A DNA stretch of 64,000 nucleotides from Klenkia soli. GTDB lineage: Bacteria; Actinomycetota; Actinomycetes; Mycobacteriales; Geodermatophilaceae. The position numbers and the translations under genes were made by a program. The notes beneath the pieces are model-generated. The model worked only from the letters and a program-made list of their open reading frames with translations. It had not been told where the DNA came from and searched no databases. The stretch spans positions 124,001 to 188,000 of the forward strand of contig NZ_FNIR01000001.1 in the NCBI RefSeq assembly GCF_900103975.1, in the 5' to 3' direction. This document shows positions 1 to 9,557 of this stretch, in pieces; positions within the stretch are counted from its first letter, which is position 1; each line of letters begins with the position of its first letter.

Positions 1-563
1 CCCAGCCCCAGGACGACGGCGGGCAGCAGCGCCAGGCCCACGCTGATCCGCCAGTCGCCGCTGCCGGCCAGGAAGTAGGCGACCAGCTGGGAGACCAGGA
101 TGCCCATGGTCACCGACAGCTGGTTGAGGCTGACCAGCGCACCGCGACGCTCGGGCGGGGCGATCTCGCCGATGTACACCGGGACGACGAAGGACGCCGA
201 CCCCACGCCGACGCCGATCAGGAACCGCGACAGCAGCAGCACCCAGAACGCCGGCGCGACGATCGACAGCAGCAGGCCGACGACGAACACCAGCGAGGTC
301 GCGATGATCGCCCGGCGCCGGCCGAGGGTGTCGGCCACCCGCCCGGCGACCAGCGCCCCCACGGCCGCACCGACCAGCAGGATCGACACCACGGTGCCCT
401 GCAGGAACGGGGTGTCGAGGGTGAAGTCGTCGCTGATGTTGGGCAGCACGCCACCGATGACGCCGGTGTCGTAGCCGAACAGGATGCCGCCGACGGCGGT
501 CAGCGACGCGGCTTTCGTGACCGCCCGCCGGTGGGTGGCGGTGGCCTGGGCACTGCTGGTCAT
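1..563 (-). CDS. MFS sugar-porter transporter, N-terminal part (cut by window edge)
   Basis: Reading from ATG at 563 leftwards gives an open frame that runs off the window (187 residues seen). It carries family hallmarks of the sugar porter group of the major facilitator superfamily: GYDTGVIGG in helix 1, the loop 2-3 signature GRVADTLGRRR, and PVYIGEIAPPERRG after helix 4. The visible part covers about five to six membrane helices of the expected twelve. It should be an inner-membrane sugar (or polyol):H+ symporter; the substrate cannot be told from this half. The family call is secure. Confidence 0.9.
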   Translation of the reverse strand, partial: MTSSAQATATHRRAVTKAASLTAVGGILFGYDTGVIGGVLPNISDDFTLDTPFLQGTVVSILLVGAAVGALVAGRVADTLGRRRAIIATSLVFVVGLLLSIVAPAFWVLLLSRFLIGVGVGSASFVVPVYIGEIAPPERRGALVSLNQLSVTMGILVSQLVAYFLAGSGDWRISVGLALLPAVVLGL

Positions 564-642
564 GACTGGTTCCCGTCTCGTTGCAACTCTCAACCAGTCG
601 AGATCATCCGCCCGATCGCCCACCTCGGCGACCCGAGCCCGG

Positions 643-1497
643 TCAGCCCGCCCAGACCTCGCGCACCCGGTCGGCGACCTGGGCCGCCTGTGCCCGCCCG
701 GCCCGGGCGGACGCGGCCCGTGCGGCCGGGTCCAGGACGTTCTTCCCGATCGCGGCCTTCGCCGCGGCGTCCGGGCTGACCACCGCCACCCGCGACGGCA
801 GCGCGCCGACCTGGTCCTCGACCCCGGCCATCGGGCCGATGCCCCGGGTGATGGGCGCCAGCACCACCACCCGGTCGTACCCGGCGGCCAGGTCGACGTT
901 GGCCACCGACCGCACCCCGCCGTCGACGAACCGGCGGTCGCCGATCGTGATGGGCGGGTAGACCCCGGGCACCGCGCAGCTGGCGGCCACCGCCGAGACC
1001 AGGTCGACCCCGGACGTGCGGGTGAACGTCTCGAAGACCCCGGTGGCGGCGTCGACGGCGGTGATCGTCAGCGGTTCGTGCGGCCACTCCGTCGACGTCA
1101 GCCGGGCGGTGATCGCGGCGCGCCGGACCTCCTCGGTGGGGGTGCGGCCCGCGGCGGCCGCGGCGACCGCGAGCGCCCCGAGCCGGGCCCGGAACGCCTG
1201 CTCGTCGCGCCGGTGCCGGAGCATCGCCAGCCCGAAGCGGAGCAGGGTGCCGCGGCCCATCGCGGCGGGCGGACCGGTCTCGACCGAGGGCCCCAGCTGG
1301 GTGGCGTACAGGTCCTCCAGCGGGGCCGGGCTGCGCAGCTGGGCGCCCACCACCGAGCCGGCCGAGGTGCCGACCACCAGCCGCGCCGTCCGCAGGTCGA
1401 CCCCGGCGTCGGCCAGCCCGGCCACCACCCCGATCTCCCAGGCGATGCCCGTGATGCCGCCGCCGCCCAGGACCAGTGCCGTGCTGCCGTCGCCCAT
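643..1497 (-). CDS. Patatin-like phospholipase family protein
   Basis: 284 residues from ATG at 1497. The N-terminus has the oxyanion-hole loop GGGGITG (residues 11-17) and the nucleophile elbow GTSAGS with Ser45; the catalytic Asp lies in VDGG near residue 200. These form the Ser-Asp dyad of bacterial patatin-like lipases, which hydrolyse acyl esters of phospholipids or other lipids. No signal peptide or membrane helix is seen, so it is probably cytoplasmic. It is divergent from the acyl-CoA synthetase at 1567, a plausible functional pair (fatty acid release and activation), but this pairing is inference. Confidence 0.85.
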   Translation of the reverse strand: MGDGSTALVLGGGGITGIAWEIGVVAGLADAGVDLRTARLVVGTSAGSVVGAQLRSPAPLEDLYATQLGPSVETGPPAAMGRGTLLRFGLAMLRHRRDEQAFRARLGALAVAAAAAGRTPTEEVRRAAITARLTSTEWPHEPLTITAVDAATGVFETFTRTSGVDLVSAVAASCAVPGVYPPITIGDRRFVDGGVRSVANVDLAAGYDRVVVLAPITRGIGPMAGVEDQVGALPSRVAVVSPDAAAKAAIGKNVLDPAARAASARAGRAQAAQVADRVREVWAG

Positions 1498-1566
1498 CGG
1501 CCCATCCTCGCCCCCGGGCGCCACCCGGACTCGACAACCCGTGTGACCCGCGACACGCTGTCGGTC

Positions 1567-3273
1567 GTGACCGATCGCTGGCCCGCCGGGCTCCCCCGCA
1601 CCCTCGACTACCCGGCCGTCCCGGTCGGCTCCGTGCTGCGGGCGGCCGTGCGCCGCTGGGGCGACCGCACCGCGTTCGTCCACCACGGCGTCGAGCTGAC
1701 CTTCACCGAGCTGGGTCGCCGGGCGCACGCGGTCGCGGCCGGGCTGGCCGAGCGCGGGGTGGGGCGGGGCGACGTGGTCGCCGTGCACCTGCCCAACTGC
1801 CTGCAGTACCCGGCCGTCTACTACGGCGTCCTGCTGGCCGGGGCCACCTTCTCCCCCACCAACCCGCTGCTGACCCCGACCGAGCTGGCCCGCCAGCTCG
1901 CCGACTCCGGCGCCCGCACGCTGGTCACCTGGGAGGCGTGCCTGCCTGCTGTCCGGGTCGCGCTGGCCGACACGGCCGTGCAGACCGTCGTCGTCACCGG
2001 GCCGGCCCAGATCGCCGACCCGGATGCGGCGGTCGAGCTGCCCGAGGGTGCGGTGTCGCTGGCCGAGCTGCTGCGCGCCGACCCCACCGACGCCCACCGG
2101 GACGCCGACCTCGACCTGGCCACCGCGCTGGCGCACCTGGCCTACACCGGCGGCACCACCGGGGTGAGCAAGGGGGTGTCGCTGCCGCACCGGCAGGTGG
2201 TCACCAACGTGCTGCAGTCGGGCTGCTGGGTCTCCGGGTCGCTGCCGGCGCTGGACGCCGGAGGCGACGTGACCCTCGACCAGGTCGGCTCCGCGGAGGA
2301 GTACCCGGTGCGCCTGGGCACCGGCCGGGCGATCAACCTGACGCCCTGGTTCCACGCCATGGGCGTGATCGGCTACCTCAACGGCCTGGTCCTCGCCGGC
2401 ACGAGCACCGTCATCCACGACCGGTTCGACCCGGTGGCCTACGTCGCCGACGCCGTGGCCCACCGGGTGACCGGCATCGGCGGCGCCCCACCGGTGTTCG
2501 CCGCGCTGCTGCAGGTGCCGGGGATCGACGAGGTGGACCTGTCGAGCGTGCGCACGCTGTCCAGCGGGGCCGCCCCGCTCGCCGTCCCGCTGATCGAGCG
2601 GCTGCGGGCGCTGTTCCCGCAGGCCGTGATCGGCGAGGGGTACGGGCTCACCGAGGTGACGATGCAGGCCACCGGCAACCCGGCCGCCCGCAGCGGGCTG
2701 CGCAAGGCCGGCACCGTGGGCCTGCCGGTGTTCGACACCGAGGTCAGCATCCGGGCGCTGGACACCGGCACGGAGGTGCCCGTGGGCGAGCGCGGGGAGA
2801 TCTGCATCCGCGGCCCGCAGGTGATGGCCGGGTACGCCCACCGGCCCGACGCCACCGCGCAGGCGGTCGACGCCGAGGGCTGGTTCCACAGCGGCGACGT
2901 CGGCGTGCTCGACGAGGACGGCTACCTGGCCGTGGTCGACCGCACCAAGGACATGCTGCTGCACAAGGGCTACAACGTGTTCCCCCGCGAGCTCGAGGAG
3001 ATCCTGGTCGGGGTACCGGGTGTCGCGGGCGCGGCGGTGGTCGGCCGGCCCGACCCGATGGCCGGCGAGCTGCCGGTGGCCTACGTCGTCCGGCGGGCCG
3101 ACGAGGCCGGCGCGGCGCTCACCGAGGCGAGCGTCATGGCCGCGGTGAACGACCGGGTGACGCCGTACAAGCGGCTGCGGGACGTCGTGTTCACCGACGT
3201 CATCCCGGTCTCGGCGGCGGGCAAGGTGCTCAAGCGGGTGCTGGCCGACCGGGAACGGGCCGCCGCCGGGTGA
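1567..3273 (+). CDS. Long/medium-chain fatty acid--CoA ligase (AMP-binding family)
   Basis: 568 residues from GTG at 1567. All adenylate-forming motifs are present in order: P-loop YTGGTTGVSKG near residue 190, the YGLTE motif, SGDVG, the hinge DRTKDMLLHKGYNVFPRE, and the catalytic lysine region SAAGKVLKR near the C-terminus. It should activate a carboxylic acid with ATP and transfer it to CoA. Length matches FadD-type ligases. It sits 69 bp from the divergent patatin-like lipase. An open frame extends further upstream without stops, but that part is antisense to the lipase and not protein-like, so GTG 1567 is preferred. Chain-length specificity cannot be read from sequence. Confidence 0.88.
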   Translation: MTDRWPAGLPRTLDYPAVPVGSVLRAAVRRWGDRTAFVHHGVELTFTELGRRAHAVAAGLAERGVGRGDVVAVHLPNCLQYPAVYYGVLLAGATFSPTNPLLTPTELARQLADSGARTLVTWEACLPAVRVALADTAVQTVVVTGPAQIADPDAAVELPEGAVSLAELLRADPTDAHRDADLDLATALAHLAYTGGTTGVSKGVSLPHRQVVTNVLQSGCWVSGSLPALDAGGDVTLDQVGSAEEYPVRLGTGRAINLTPWFHAMGVIGYLNGLVLAGTSTVIHDRFDPVAYVADAVAHRVTGIGGAPPVFAALLQVPGIDEVDLSSVRTLSSGAAPLAVPLIERLRALFPQAVIGEGYGLTEVTMQATGNPAARSGLRKAGTVGLPVFDTEVSIRALDTGTEVPVGERGEICIRGPQVMAGYAHRPDATAQAVDAEGWFHSGDVGVLDEDGYLAVVDRTKDMLLHKGYNVFPRELEEILVGVPGVAGAAVVGRPDPMAGELPVAYVVRRADEAGAALTEASVMAAVNDRVTPYKRLRDVVFTDVIPVSAAGKVLKRVLADRERAAAG

Positions 3274-3340
3274 CCCGTCCGGGGTGTGCCGGGGCGATCC
3301 GGGCACCCGACGTCGCTACTGTCCCTGCGGTGACGACCCC

Positions 3341-4345
3341 ATGCTGAGCGACCACGGCGGTGTGCAGCTCGCGCACACCGAGGAGTCGCCGTTCCGCCAG
3401 GTCGGCAAGCGGGTGGTCATCGCCACCGTCGTCCTGGTCGCCACCGTGCTGATCGTCTACTTCGACCGGGCCGGCTACCGCGACAACAACGGCGACGAGC
3501 TGTCACTGCTGGACGCGACCTACTACGCCACGGTCAGCCTCTCGACCACCGGCTACGGCGACATCACGCCGGTGACGCCGAGCGCGCGGCTGGTGAACAT
3601 CCTGATCATCACCCCGCTGCGCGTGCTGTTCCTGCTCATCCTCATCGGGACCACCCTGGAGGCGCTCACCGCGCGCTCCCGGGAGGAGTTCCGGGTCCGT
3701 CGTTGGAGGTCCTCCGTGCGCCAGCACGTCGTCGTGTGCGGTTACGGCACCAAGGGCCGCAGCGCCATCCGCGCCCTGCTGGCCAACGGCACCGACAAGG
3801 AGCACGTCGTCGTCGTCGACCCCAGCCCGACGGCGATCGAGGAGGCCAACTCGCTCGGCTTCACCGGCATCGTCGGCGACGCCGGGCGGGCCGACGTGCT
3901 GCGCCGCACGTCGATCGAGAAGGCCCGGGCCGTCGTGGTGGCGGCCAACCGCGACGACACCGCCGTCCTCATCACCCTCACCGTGCGGCAGCTGAACCCC
4001 AGCGTGCCGATCACGGCCAGCGTGCGCGAGGAGGAGAACGCCAGCCTGCTGCGCCAGTCCGGCGCCGACTCCGTGATCACCTCCTCCTCCACGTCGGGCC
4101 GGCTGCTGGGCCTGGCCACCGACAGCCCCCGGGTGGTCGCGGTCGTCGAGGACCTGCTGACCGCCGGCCACGGGCTGGACCTCGTGCAGCGCACGGTGAC
4201 CAGCGCCGAGGTCGGCATGGGCGCCCGGCAGCTGCGCGACGTCGTCCTGTCGGTGACCCGGGGCGGGCGCACGCTGCGCTTCGACGACGCCGCGATCGGC
4301 ACGCTGCAGAGCGAGGACGTCCTGGTCGTCGTCCGCTCGAACTAG
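3341..4345 (+). CDS. Potassium channel with RCK (TrkA-N) domain
   Basis: 334 residues from ATG at 3341. The N-terminal third has a membrane helix (about residues 24-41), a pore loop with the selectivity filter TTGYGD, and a second helix (about 85-105): a 2TM K+ channel subunit. A Rossmann-type RCK/TrkA-N domain follows, starting VVCGYGTKGRS (GxGxxG), then a TrkA-C-like tail. This is the MthK/Kch-like architecture, in which ligand binding to RCK domains gates a tetrameric pore. Its stop overlaps the convergent cyclase stop (CTAG). Confidence 0.9.
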   Translation: MLSDHGGVQLAHTEESPFRQVGKRVVIATVVLVATVLIVYFDRAGYRDNNGDELSLLDATYYATVSLSTTGYGDITPVTPSARLVNILIITPLRVLFLLILIGTTLEALTARSREEFRVRRWRSSVRQHVVVCGYGTKGRSAIRALLANGTDKEHVVVVDPSPTAIEEANSLGFTGIVGDAGRADVLRRTSIEKARAVVVAANRDDTAVLITLTVRQLNPSVPITASVREEENASLLRQSGADSVITSSSTSGRLLGLATDSPRVVAVVEDLLTAGHGLDLVQRTVTSAEVGMGARQLRDVVLSVTRGGRTLRFDDAAIGTLQSEDVLVVVRSN

Positions 4346-5868
4346 CGCCGCACCCAGGTCGCCGTCGGCTCCGAGCGCCCGCGCAGCACCACCTCGTCGG
4401 CCCGCGCCCAGTGCTCGCGCTCGGCCGGGTCGGCGGCCTGCACCGTGGCGTCGTCGGCGACCGCGCGGCCGTCGTGGTCCTTGGCCAGCTCGGTGAGCCG
4501 GGCCGCGGTGTTCACCGCGTCGCCGATGACCGTGTACTCCGAGCGGCTGTCCGCGCCGATCTGACCGGCGACGACGTCGCCCCAGGCCACGCCGACGCCC
4601 ACCTCCACCTCGCCGGCGTCGGCCACCGCGGTGCAGATCGCCCGGGCAGCCCGCAGCGCGGCGCCCGCGGCGTCGGGCAGCTGCGCGGGCGCGCCGAAGA
4701 CGCACAGCGCGGCGTCGCCCTCGAACTTGTTCACCAGCCCGCCCTCGGCCGAGGTGGCGTCGACGACGACGGCGAAGAACCGGTTGAGCAGCCCGACCAT
4801 CTCCTGCGGGCCCAGCCGCTGCGCCAACCCGGTGGAGCCAGCGACGTCGACGAACAGGGCGGCGACCGTCCGGGTCTCACCGCCCAGCTCGATGCCGTTC
4901 TCCATCGCCTGGGCGGCCACCGTGTCGCCCACGTGCCGGCCGAACAGGTCGCGCAGCCGCTCCCGCTCGGCCAACCCGGCGGCCATCGTGTTCACCCCGG
5001 TCTGCAGCAGGCCGATCTCGCCCGCGTCGTCCACGACCACCCGGACGTCGGTCGCGCCGTCGCCGATCTGCTGGACCGCCTGCCGCAGGTGCCGCAGCGG
5101 CGAGCCGACGGCGCGGGCGATGAGCAGGGTGGCCAGCAGCCCGACCACCAGGCTCACCCCGGGCAGGAAGATCGCGGTGAACCGGCCGGGCGTGCCCTGC
5201 CCGGTGGGGTCGACCACCAGCAGGATCAGGCCGACCATCGGGACCCCGCTGGTCAGACCCCAGACCAGCAGCAACCGGCGGCGGACGCTGAGCGTGCGCG
5301 AGCGGTCCGGCGGGTGCGCGGCCAGGGCGCGCGCCGTGATGTGCCGGGCCGCCCGGGCCACGAGCAGGTAGCTGACGCCGGCGGTGACGACGCCGCCGAG
5401 GACGACGGAGATGCCGATGCGCAGACCGACCAGCGCTGCCGGGTAGACCGACGCCGCGACCACCCCGATGCCGACGGCGGCGACCGCCCAGACGACCGCG
5501 ACCACCCGGGCGATGTCGGCGGGCAGCCGCAGCGCGATCACCGCCTCGTCGGGGTCGGGGTCGCGTCCGGCCCACAGCCACGCGTTGGTGCGTCGCTGCT
5601 TGCCCAGCCCCCAGAGGACGCCGACCGGGACGGCGAGCACGAGGTACCCCGCACCCACGACCGCGGTCACCAGCCGGCCGGTCGGGGACTCGGCGTCCGC
5701 CCCGCCGTTCACGCCGAGCAGCAGCACGGTCACCACGCCGGCCCCGATCACGTTGGCCAGCACCACGAGCAACGTGATCAACGGCGCCACGACCCGGTCG
5801 GTGGGCACGAACCGCCGTGCGGTGCCCAGCACCCCGCTGGCGACGCCGCGCACCAACCCGGTGATCAC
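4342..5868 (-). CDS. Membrane class III adenylate cyclase with HAMP domain
   Basis: Six hydrophobic segments in the first about 280 residues, then a HAMP linker (SPLRHLRQAVQQIGDG...), then a class III cyclase catalytic domain with metal-binding FVDVAGST, NKFEGD (Lys typical for adenine recognition plus second metal Asp) and TVIGDAVNTAAR. The same architecture is found in the mycobacterial 6TM-HAMP cyclases of the Rv1318c/Rv1319c/Rv1320c/Rv3645 group. It should make cAMP in response to an unknown membrane cue. The open frame continues upstream to 6069 into the next gene; GTG 5868, just before the first helix, is my choice, while GTG 5946 is also possible. Confidence 0.85.
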   Translation of the reverse strand: MITGLVRGVASGVLGTARRFVPTDRVVAPLITLLVVLANVIGAGVVTVLLLGVNGGADAESPTGRLVTAVVGAGYLVLAVPVGVLWGLGKQRRTNAWLWAGRDPDPDEAVIALRLPADIARVVAVVWAVAAVGIGVVAASVYPAALVGLRIGISVVLGGVVTAGVSYLLVARAARHITARALAAHPPDRSRTLSVRRRLLLVWGLTSGVPMVGLILLVVDPTGQGTPGRFTAIFLPGVSLVVGLLATLLIARAVGSPLRHLRQAVQQIGDGATDVRVVVDDAGEIGLLQTGVNTMAAGLAERERLRDLFGRHVGDTVAAQAMENGIELGGETRTVAALFVDVAGSTGLAQRLGPQEMVGLLNRFFAVVVDATSAEGGLVNKFEGDAALCVFGAPAQLPDAAGAALRAARAICTAVADAGEVEVGVGVAWGDVVAGQIGADSRSEYTVIGDAVNTAARLTELAKDHDGRAVADDATVQAADPAEREHWARADEVVLRGRSEPTATWVRR

Positions 5869-6037
5869 GCGGGTCTCAACGAGCCGGGGGACGACGGGTT
5901 CCGCGCACGCCGCACAGCATCCTCGGACGGATGAGACGGGAGCCACGTGGGCGTCCTGCGGATGAACGCGCGGCGACCGGGCAGGATCACCCCAGGCAGC
6001 GTCGCCGAGCCCACATCCCTGTCGCCGCAGGAGACCG

Positions 6038-7513
6038 ATGTCCGTCGTCCAGCCCACCCCGAACGACATCGCGCTGATGGCCGGCCGCGCCGGCTACGTG
6101 CTCAAGGGCAACGACCGCGGCCGGTTCACCGTCGCCTCGCCGACCCTCTACCCGCACATGTGGAGCTGGGACGCCGGGTTCGTCGCGCTGGGCATCGCCA
6201 CCGTGTCGGTGCCCCGCGCCCTGGACGAGCTGCGCACCCTGCTGACCGGGCAGTGGTCGACCGGGATGATCCCGCACATCCTGTTCCACTCCCCCAGCGA
6301 CTACTTCCCCGACCCGGACCGCTGGCGCACCCAGGTCGCCGCGGCCCGCCCGGCCGGGGTGCTCACCTCGGGCATCACCCAGCCGCCGATCCACGTCGTC
6401 GCGCTGTCCCGGATCCTGCACGACGCCCGGCGCAAGGGCGGCGCCGACCTGGAGCTGGCCGAGGCGTTCGTCGTCGAGACCTTCCCGCGCTGGCTGGCGT
6501 GGCACCGCTACCTGGCCACGGCCCGCGACCCGTACTCCCACGGGCTGGTCGAGATCCACCACGGCTGGGAGTCGGGGATGGACGACTCGCCCCGATGGGA
6601 CGCCCCCTACTCCCACGTGCACCCCGGTCCCGAGATGCCGCCGTTCGTCCGCCGCGACCTCGCGCACGTCGCCGACCCGTCGCAGCGTCCCTCGGACGCC
6701 GAGTACGCCCGCTACCTGTGGCTGGTCGAGCAGAAGGTGCGGGCGCGCTACGACGACGCCGCCTACCGGGCGACCGGCGACTTCGTGGTGGGCGACGTCC
6801 TGGTCTCGGCGCTGCTGGCCGCGGCGTCGGACCTGCTGGCCGACCTCGGCTCCGAGCTGGGCGTCGACCCGGCCGGCATCGAGGAGTCCCGGGCGATCGC
6901 TCGGCGGTTCCGCACCGGCGTGCTGCGGTCGGTGAACCCCGACACGGGGCTGGCCCGCGACCTGGACCTGCGCACCGGCGGCTACCTGGACGTCGACTCG
7001 GCTGCCGGGTTCGCCCCGCTGATCTGCGGCGGGGACGACGCCCTCATCAAGGCCCAGCGGGACCTGCTGCTGGGCCCTCGCTGGTGCGGGCACTCCCGGC
7101 TCCGCTGGCCCGTCGTCCCCTCGGTGTCGCCGGCCTCGCCCCACTTCCGCGAGCGCACCTACTGGCGCGGCCCGCAGTGGCCGGTGCTCAACTGGCTGAT
7201 GGCCTGGGCGCTCAACCGGTCCGGTGAGCAGGAGGCGGCGAACTCGCTGCGGCTGGCCGGGCTGGCCCAGCTGGTCGACTGCGACTTCGCCGAGTACTAC
7301 GAGCCGATCACCGGCGAGCAGCTCGGCAGCAAGGACCAGTCCTGGACGGCGGCCATCGCGCTGGACTTCCTGGCCGCCCGCCGACCCGGCCGCCGCAGGC
7401 ACGTGCGGCTGCTGACCAGCGAGCTGCCGCGGGTGACCCCGGCGGGCCGCCCCCCGACCCAGGGCTTCGCGGCACCCCGCGGCCCGCAGAACCGCCCCCA
7501 GCCGCGCAGCTGA
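6038..7513 (+). CDS. Glucosylglycerate/mannosylglycerate hydrolase-like glycosidase (GH63-related)
   Basis: 491 residues; ATG at 6038 preceded by AGGAGA. An (alpha/alpha)6-barrel type glycosidase related to mycobacterial glucosylglycerate hydrolase: YPHMWSWDAGF near the start (substrate pocket), TSGITQPPIH, GWESGMDDSPRWD, and a late WRGPQWPVLNWL segment. In mycobacteria such enzymes recycle glucosylglycerate after nitrogen stress. No signal peptide is seen, so it is probably cytoplasmic. The last about 25 residues (Pro/Arg rich) look like a poorly conserved tail. The exact disaccharide is not certain; trehalase-like or mannosylglycerate activity is the alternative. Confidence 0.75.
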   Translation: MSVVQPTPNDIALMAGRAGYVLKGNDRGRFTVASPTLYPHMWSWDAGFVALGIATVSVPRALDELRTLLTGQWSTGMIPHILFHSPSDYFPDPDRWRTQVAAARPAGVLTSGITQPPIHVVALSRILHDARRKGGADLELAEAFVVETFPRWLAWHRYLATARDPYSHGLVEIHHGWESGMDDSPRWDAPYSHVHPGPEMPPFVRRDLAHVADPSQRPSDAEYARYLWLVEQKVRARYDDAAYRATGDFVVGDVLVSALLAAASDLLADLGSELGVDPAGIEESRAIARRFRTGVLRSVNPDTGLARDLDLRTGGYLDVDSAAGFAPLICGGDDALIKAQRDLLLGPRWCGHSRLRWPVVPSVSPASPHFRERTYWRGPQWPVLNWLMAWALNRSGEQEAANSLRLAGLAQLVDCDFAEYYEPITGEQLGSKDQSWTAAIALDFLAARRPGRRRHVRLLTSELPRVTPAGRPPTQGFAAPRGPQNRPQPRS

Positions 7514-7516
7514 CGC

Positions 7517-8347
7517 TCAGCCCGCCAGGTGCGCCTCGACCGCGTCGACCAGCGGGCCGAGGACGGCGGCGGGCAGGGCGTGGCCCATGCCCGGCACCGT
7601 GACCACCCGCGCGCCCGGGATCGCGGCGGCCAGCCGTTGCGCGTTCGGCGGCGGGTAGGCCGGGTCGGCGGGCGCCTCGACCACCAGCACCGGGACGGCG
7701 ACCGACGCCAGCTCGGCGCCGCGCGCCAGCCCGGACTGGTCGGCGGTGGCGTGCGCGGTGGCCGGCAGCAGCCCGCCGGAGTGCTCGGCCACCCGCAGCT
7801 CCTGGGCGCGGAACTCGGCGGGGTCGACCGGCACGCCGTCGCCGTGCAGCAGCCGCCAGTGCTCGACCCGCCAGGCCAGCTCGGCCTCGTCGTCCCGGGG
7901 TTCGCCCATCGTCGCCCAGAACTGCAGCAGCTCGTCGGAGGGGCCCGGCGCCGGGTCCCCGGGTGCGCCGCCGAGCGGGCCGGTGCAGAACAGCGTCGCG
8001 GACAGCAGCCGGTCGGGGTGGTCGATCAGCAGCAGCTGGACCAGCAGGCCACCCATCGACATGCCGACGACGTGCGCGCGGTCGATGCCCAGCCCGTCGA
8101 GCACCGCGACGGCGTCACCGGCCAGGTCGCGCAGCGCGTAGGAGCTGCCGGCGGTCGACCGGCCGGTGTCGCGGTGGTCGTACCGCACGACCCGGCAGGA
8201 CGCGGCCAGCCGGTCGACCAGCGCCTCGGGCCAGAACAGCCCGGACGACGCCGCCCCCATCACCAGGAGGACGGCGGGTGACCGCGGGTCACCCCGCTCC
8301 TCGACCCACAGCTCGACCCCGTCGGCGACCTCCACGGTGCGTTCCAC
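7517..8347 (-). CDS. Alpha/beta hydrolase, RdmC-like esterase
   Basis: 276 residues from GTG at 8347. Alpha/beta-hydrolase fold with RYDHRDTGRST after strand 4 as in aclacinomycin methylesterase RdmC, a GMSMGG nucleophile elbow (Ser near residue 101), and a C-terminal GMGHALP histidine. It is a soluble serine hydrolase of unknown substrate. It ends 4 bp from the convergent glycosidase and lies downstream of the MetX-like hydrolase on the same strand, 45 bp apart, so they may be co-transcribed. Confidence 0.82.
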   Translation of the reverse strand: MERTVEVADGVELWVEERGDPRSPAVLLVMGAASSGLFWPEALVDRLAASCRVVRYDHRDTGRSTAGSSYALRDLAGDAVAVLDGLGIDRAHVVGMSMGGLLVQLLLIDHPDRLLSATLFCTGPLGGAPGDPAPGPSDELLQFWATMGEPRDDEAELAWRVEHWRLLHGDGVPVDPAEFRAQELRVAEHSGGLLPATAHATADQSGLARGAELASVAVPVLVVEAPADPAYPPPNAQRLAAAIPGARVVTVPGMGHALPAAVLGPLVDAVEAHLAG

Positions 8348-8391
8348 GGACCCGACCGTGCCGGATGCCGGTCCGGGGCGCGACCGATTTC

Positions 8392-9462
8392 TCAGACCTC
8401 GGTGGCCAGCAGCTCCCGCAGGTTGGCGTCGACGGCGTCCAGGTAGGTCTGCTCGAAGCCGAACAGGCCGAAGTGGCCGGCGATGCTGGGCAACACCCGC
8501 ACCTCCGCCCCGGGGACCAGCTCGGCCTCGCGGCGGCAGTCGCGGGGCGGGAAGAACATGTCCTCGTCGATGGGCATCACGAAGGTCTTCGCGGTGATCC
8601 GGCCCAGGGCAGCAGCCAGGTCGCCGTCGGTGTGCCGGGCGACGTCCCCGCGCTGCCACTTCCAGCCCATGCTCAGCAGCGCGTTGGGGTCCATCGCGCC
8701 GAACACGGCCCGGGTGAACCGCTCCTGGAACTCCTGGAAGGTGTCCCAGCTGACGTCGGGCAGCTCGATGCCGCGCCAGAAGCCCGAGCGCCAGAACTCC
8801 GTCGACAGGCCCATGATCGCCCAGATGTCGGCGTGCCGGGCCAGGCCCGCGGCGACATCGGTGTGCGACGCGTACTCCCCGCCGTTCCACCCGGGGTCCG
8901 AGGTGATCGCGTCCATGAGCGTCTGGGTGAACAGGAAGTCGTGCGGGGTGTTCTGCGCGGTGCCCGCGATCGGTGCCGCGCGCAGCACGGCCTCGGGGTA
9001 GCGGACCGCCCACTCGTAGGTCTGCTGCGCCCCCATCGACCCGCCGGTGACCAGTGCCCACCGCTCGATGCCGAACAGCTCCTGGGTCAGCTGCCGCTGC
9101 GCGCGGACGTCGTCCCCGATCGTGACGTGCGGGAACCTCGACATCGCGATGCTCGGGTCGTCGGTGGTGTGCGGGGACGTCGAGAGGCCGTTGCCGATCT
9201 GGTTGACGACCACGATGAAGTACCTGGTGGGGTCCAGCGCCCGCCCCTCGCCGATGTACACCTGCCACCACGTGGCGTGGGTGCCGCTGAACCAGGTCGA
9301 GATGAAGATCGCGTTGCTCTTGTCGGCGTTCAGCTCGCCGTAGGTGGCGTAGGCCAGCTGGAGGTCGGGGATGGTGCCGCCCTCCTCCAGGTCGAAGGAC
9401 CCCAGCGAGTGCAGCTGGTAGGCGCCCTGCACCTCGGGTGAGTAGAACGGGTTCTGGATCAC
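8392..9462 (-). CDS. MetX-like alpha/beta-fold hydrolase (homoserine O-acetyltransferase family)
   Basis: About 356 residues. It has MetX-family features: LAYATYGELNADKSNAIF (strand 1 to oxyanion region), STWFSGTH, the elbow VTGGSMGAQQ (nucleophile Ser), and a late PIDEDMFFPP Asp and AGHFGLFG His. Start: GTG 9462 has GAGGAG six bases upstream and gives MIQNPFYSPE; an in-frame ATG at 9513 lacks a ribosome site. Neighbour 9558 on the other strand is a single-barrel methionine-synthase homologue, which fits a methionine or acyl-homoserine related role. Several MetX homologues are plain hydrolases, so acyltransferase activity is not certain. Confidence 0.75.
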   Translation of the reverse strand: MIQNPFYSPEVQGAYQLHSLGSFDLEEGGTIPDLQLAYATYGELNADKSNAIFISTWFSGTHATWWQVYIGEGRALDPTRYFIVVVNQIGNGLSTSPHTTDDPSIAMSRFPHVTIGDDVRAQRQLTQELFGIERWALVTGGSMGAQQTYEWAVRYPEAVLRAAPIAGTAQNTPHDFLFTQTLMDAITSDPGWNGGEYASHTDVAAGLARHADIWAIMGLSTEFWRSGFWRGIELPDVSWDTFQEFQERFTRAVFGAMDPNALLSMGWKWQRGDVARHTDGDLAAALGRITAKTFVMPIDEDMFFPPRDCRREAELVPGAEVRVLPSIAGHFGLFGFEQTYLDAVDANLRELLATEV

Positions 9463-9557
9463 GAGCAGCTCCTCGTCGAGCCGGATGGGGTGACGGGGAC
9501 CACCTTGGCCCACGGCCGACGGCGGGGACAGCCCTGCGGTCGGGCAGGATCGTCGGC

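Noticed and set aside
484-1566. Long open frame upstream of the acyl-CoA ligase
   Set aside because: It is antisense to the patatin-like gene and its translation is Arg/Gly/Pro-rich shadow sequence; the ligase homology begins at GTG 1567.
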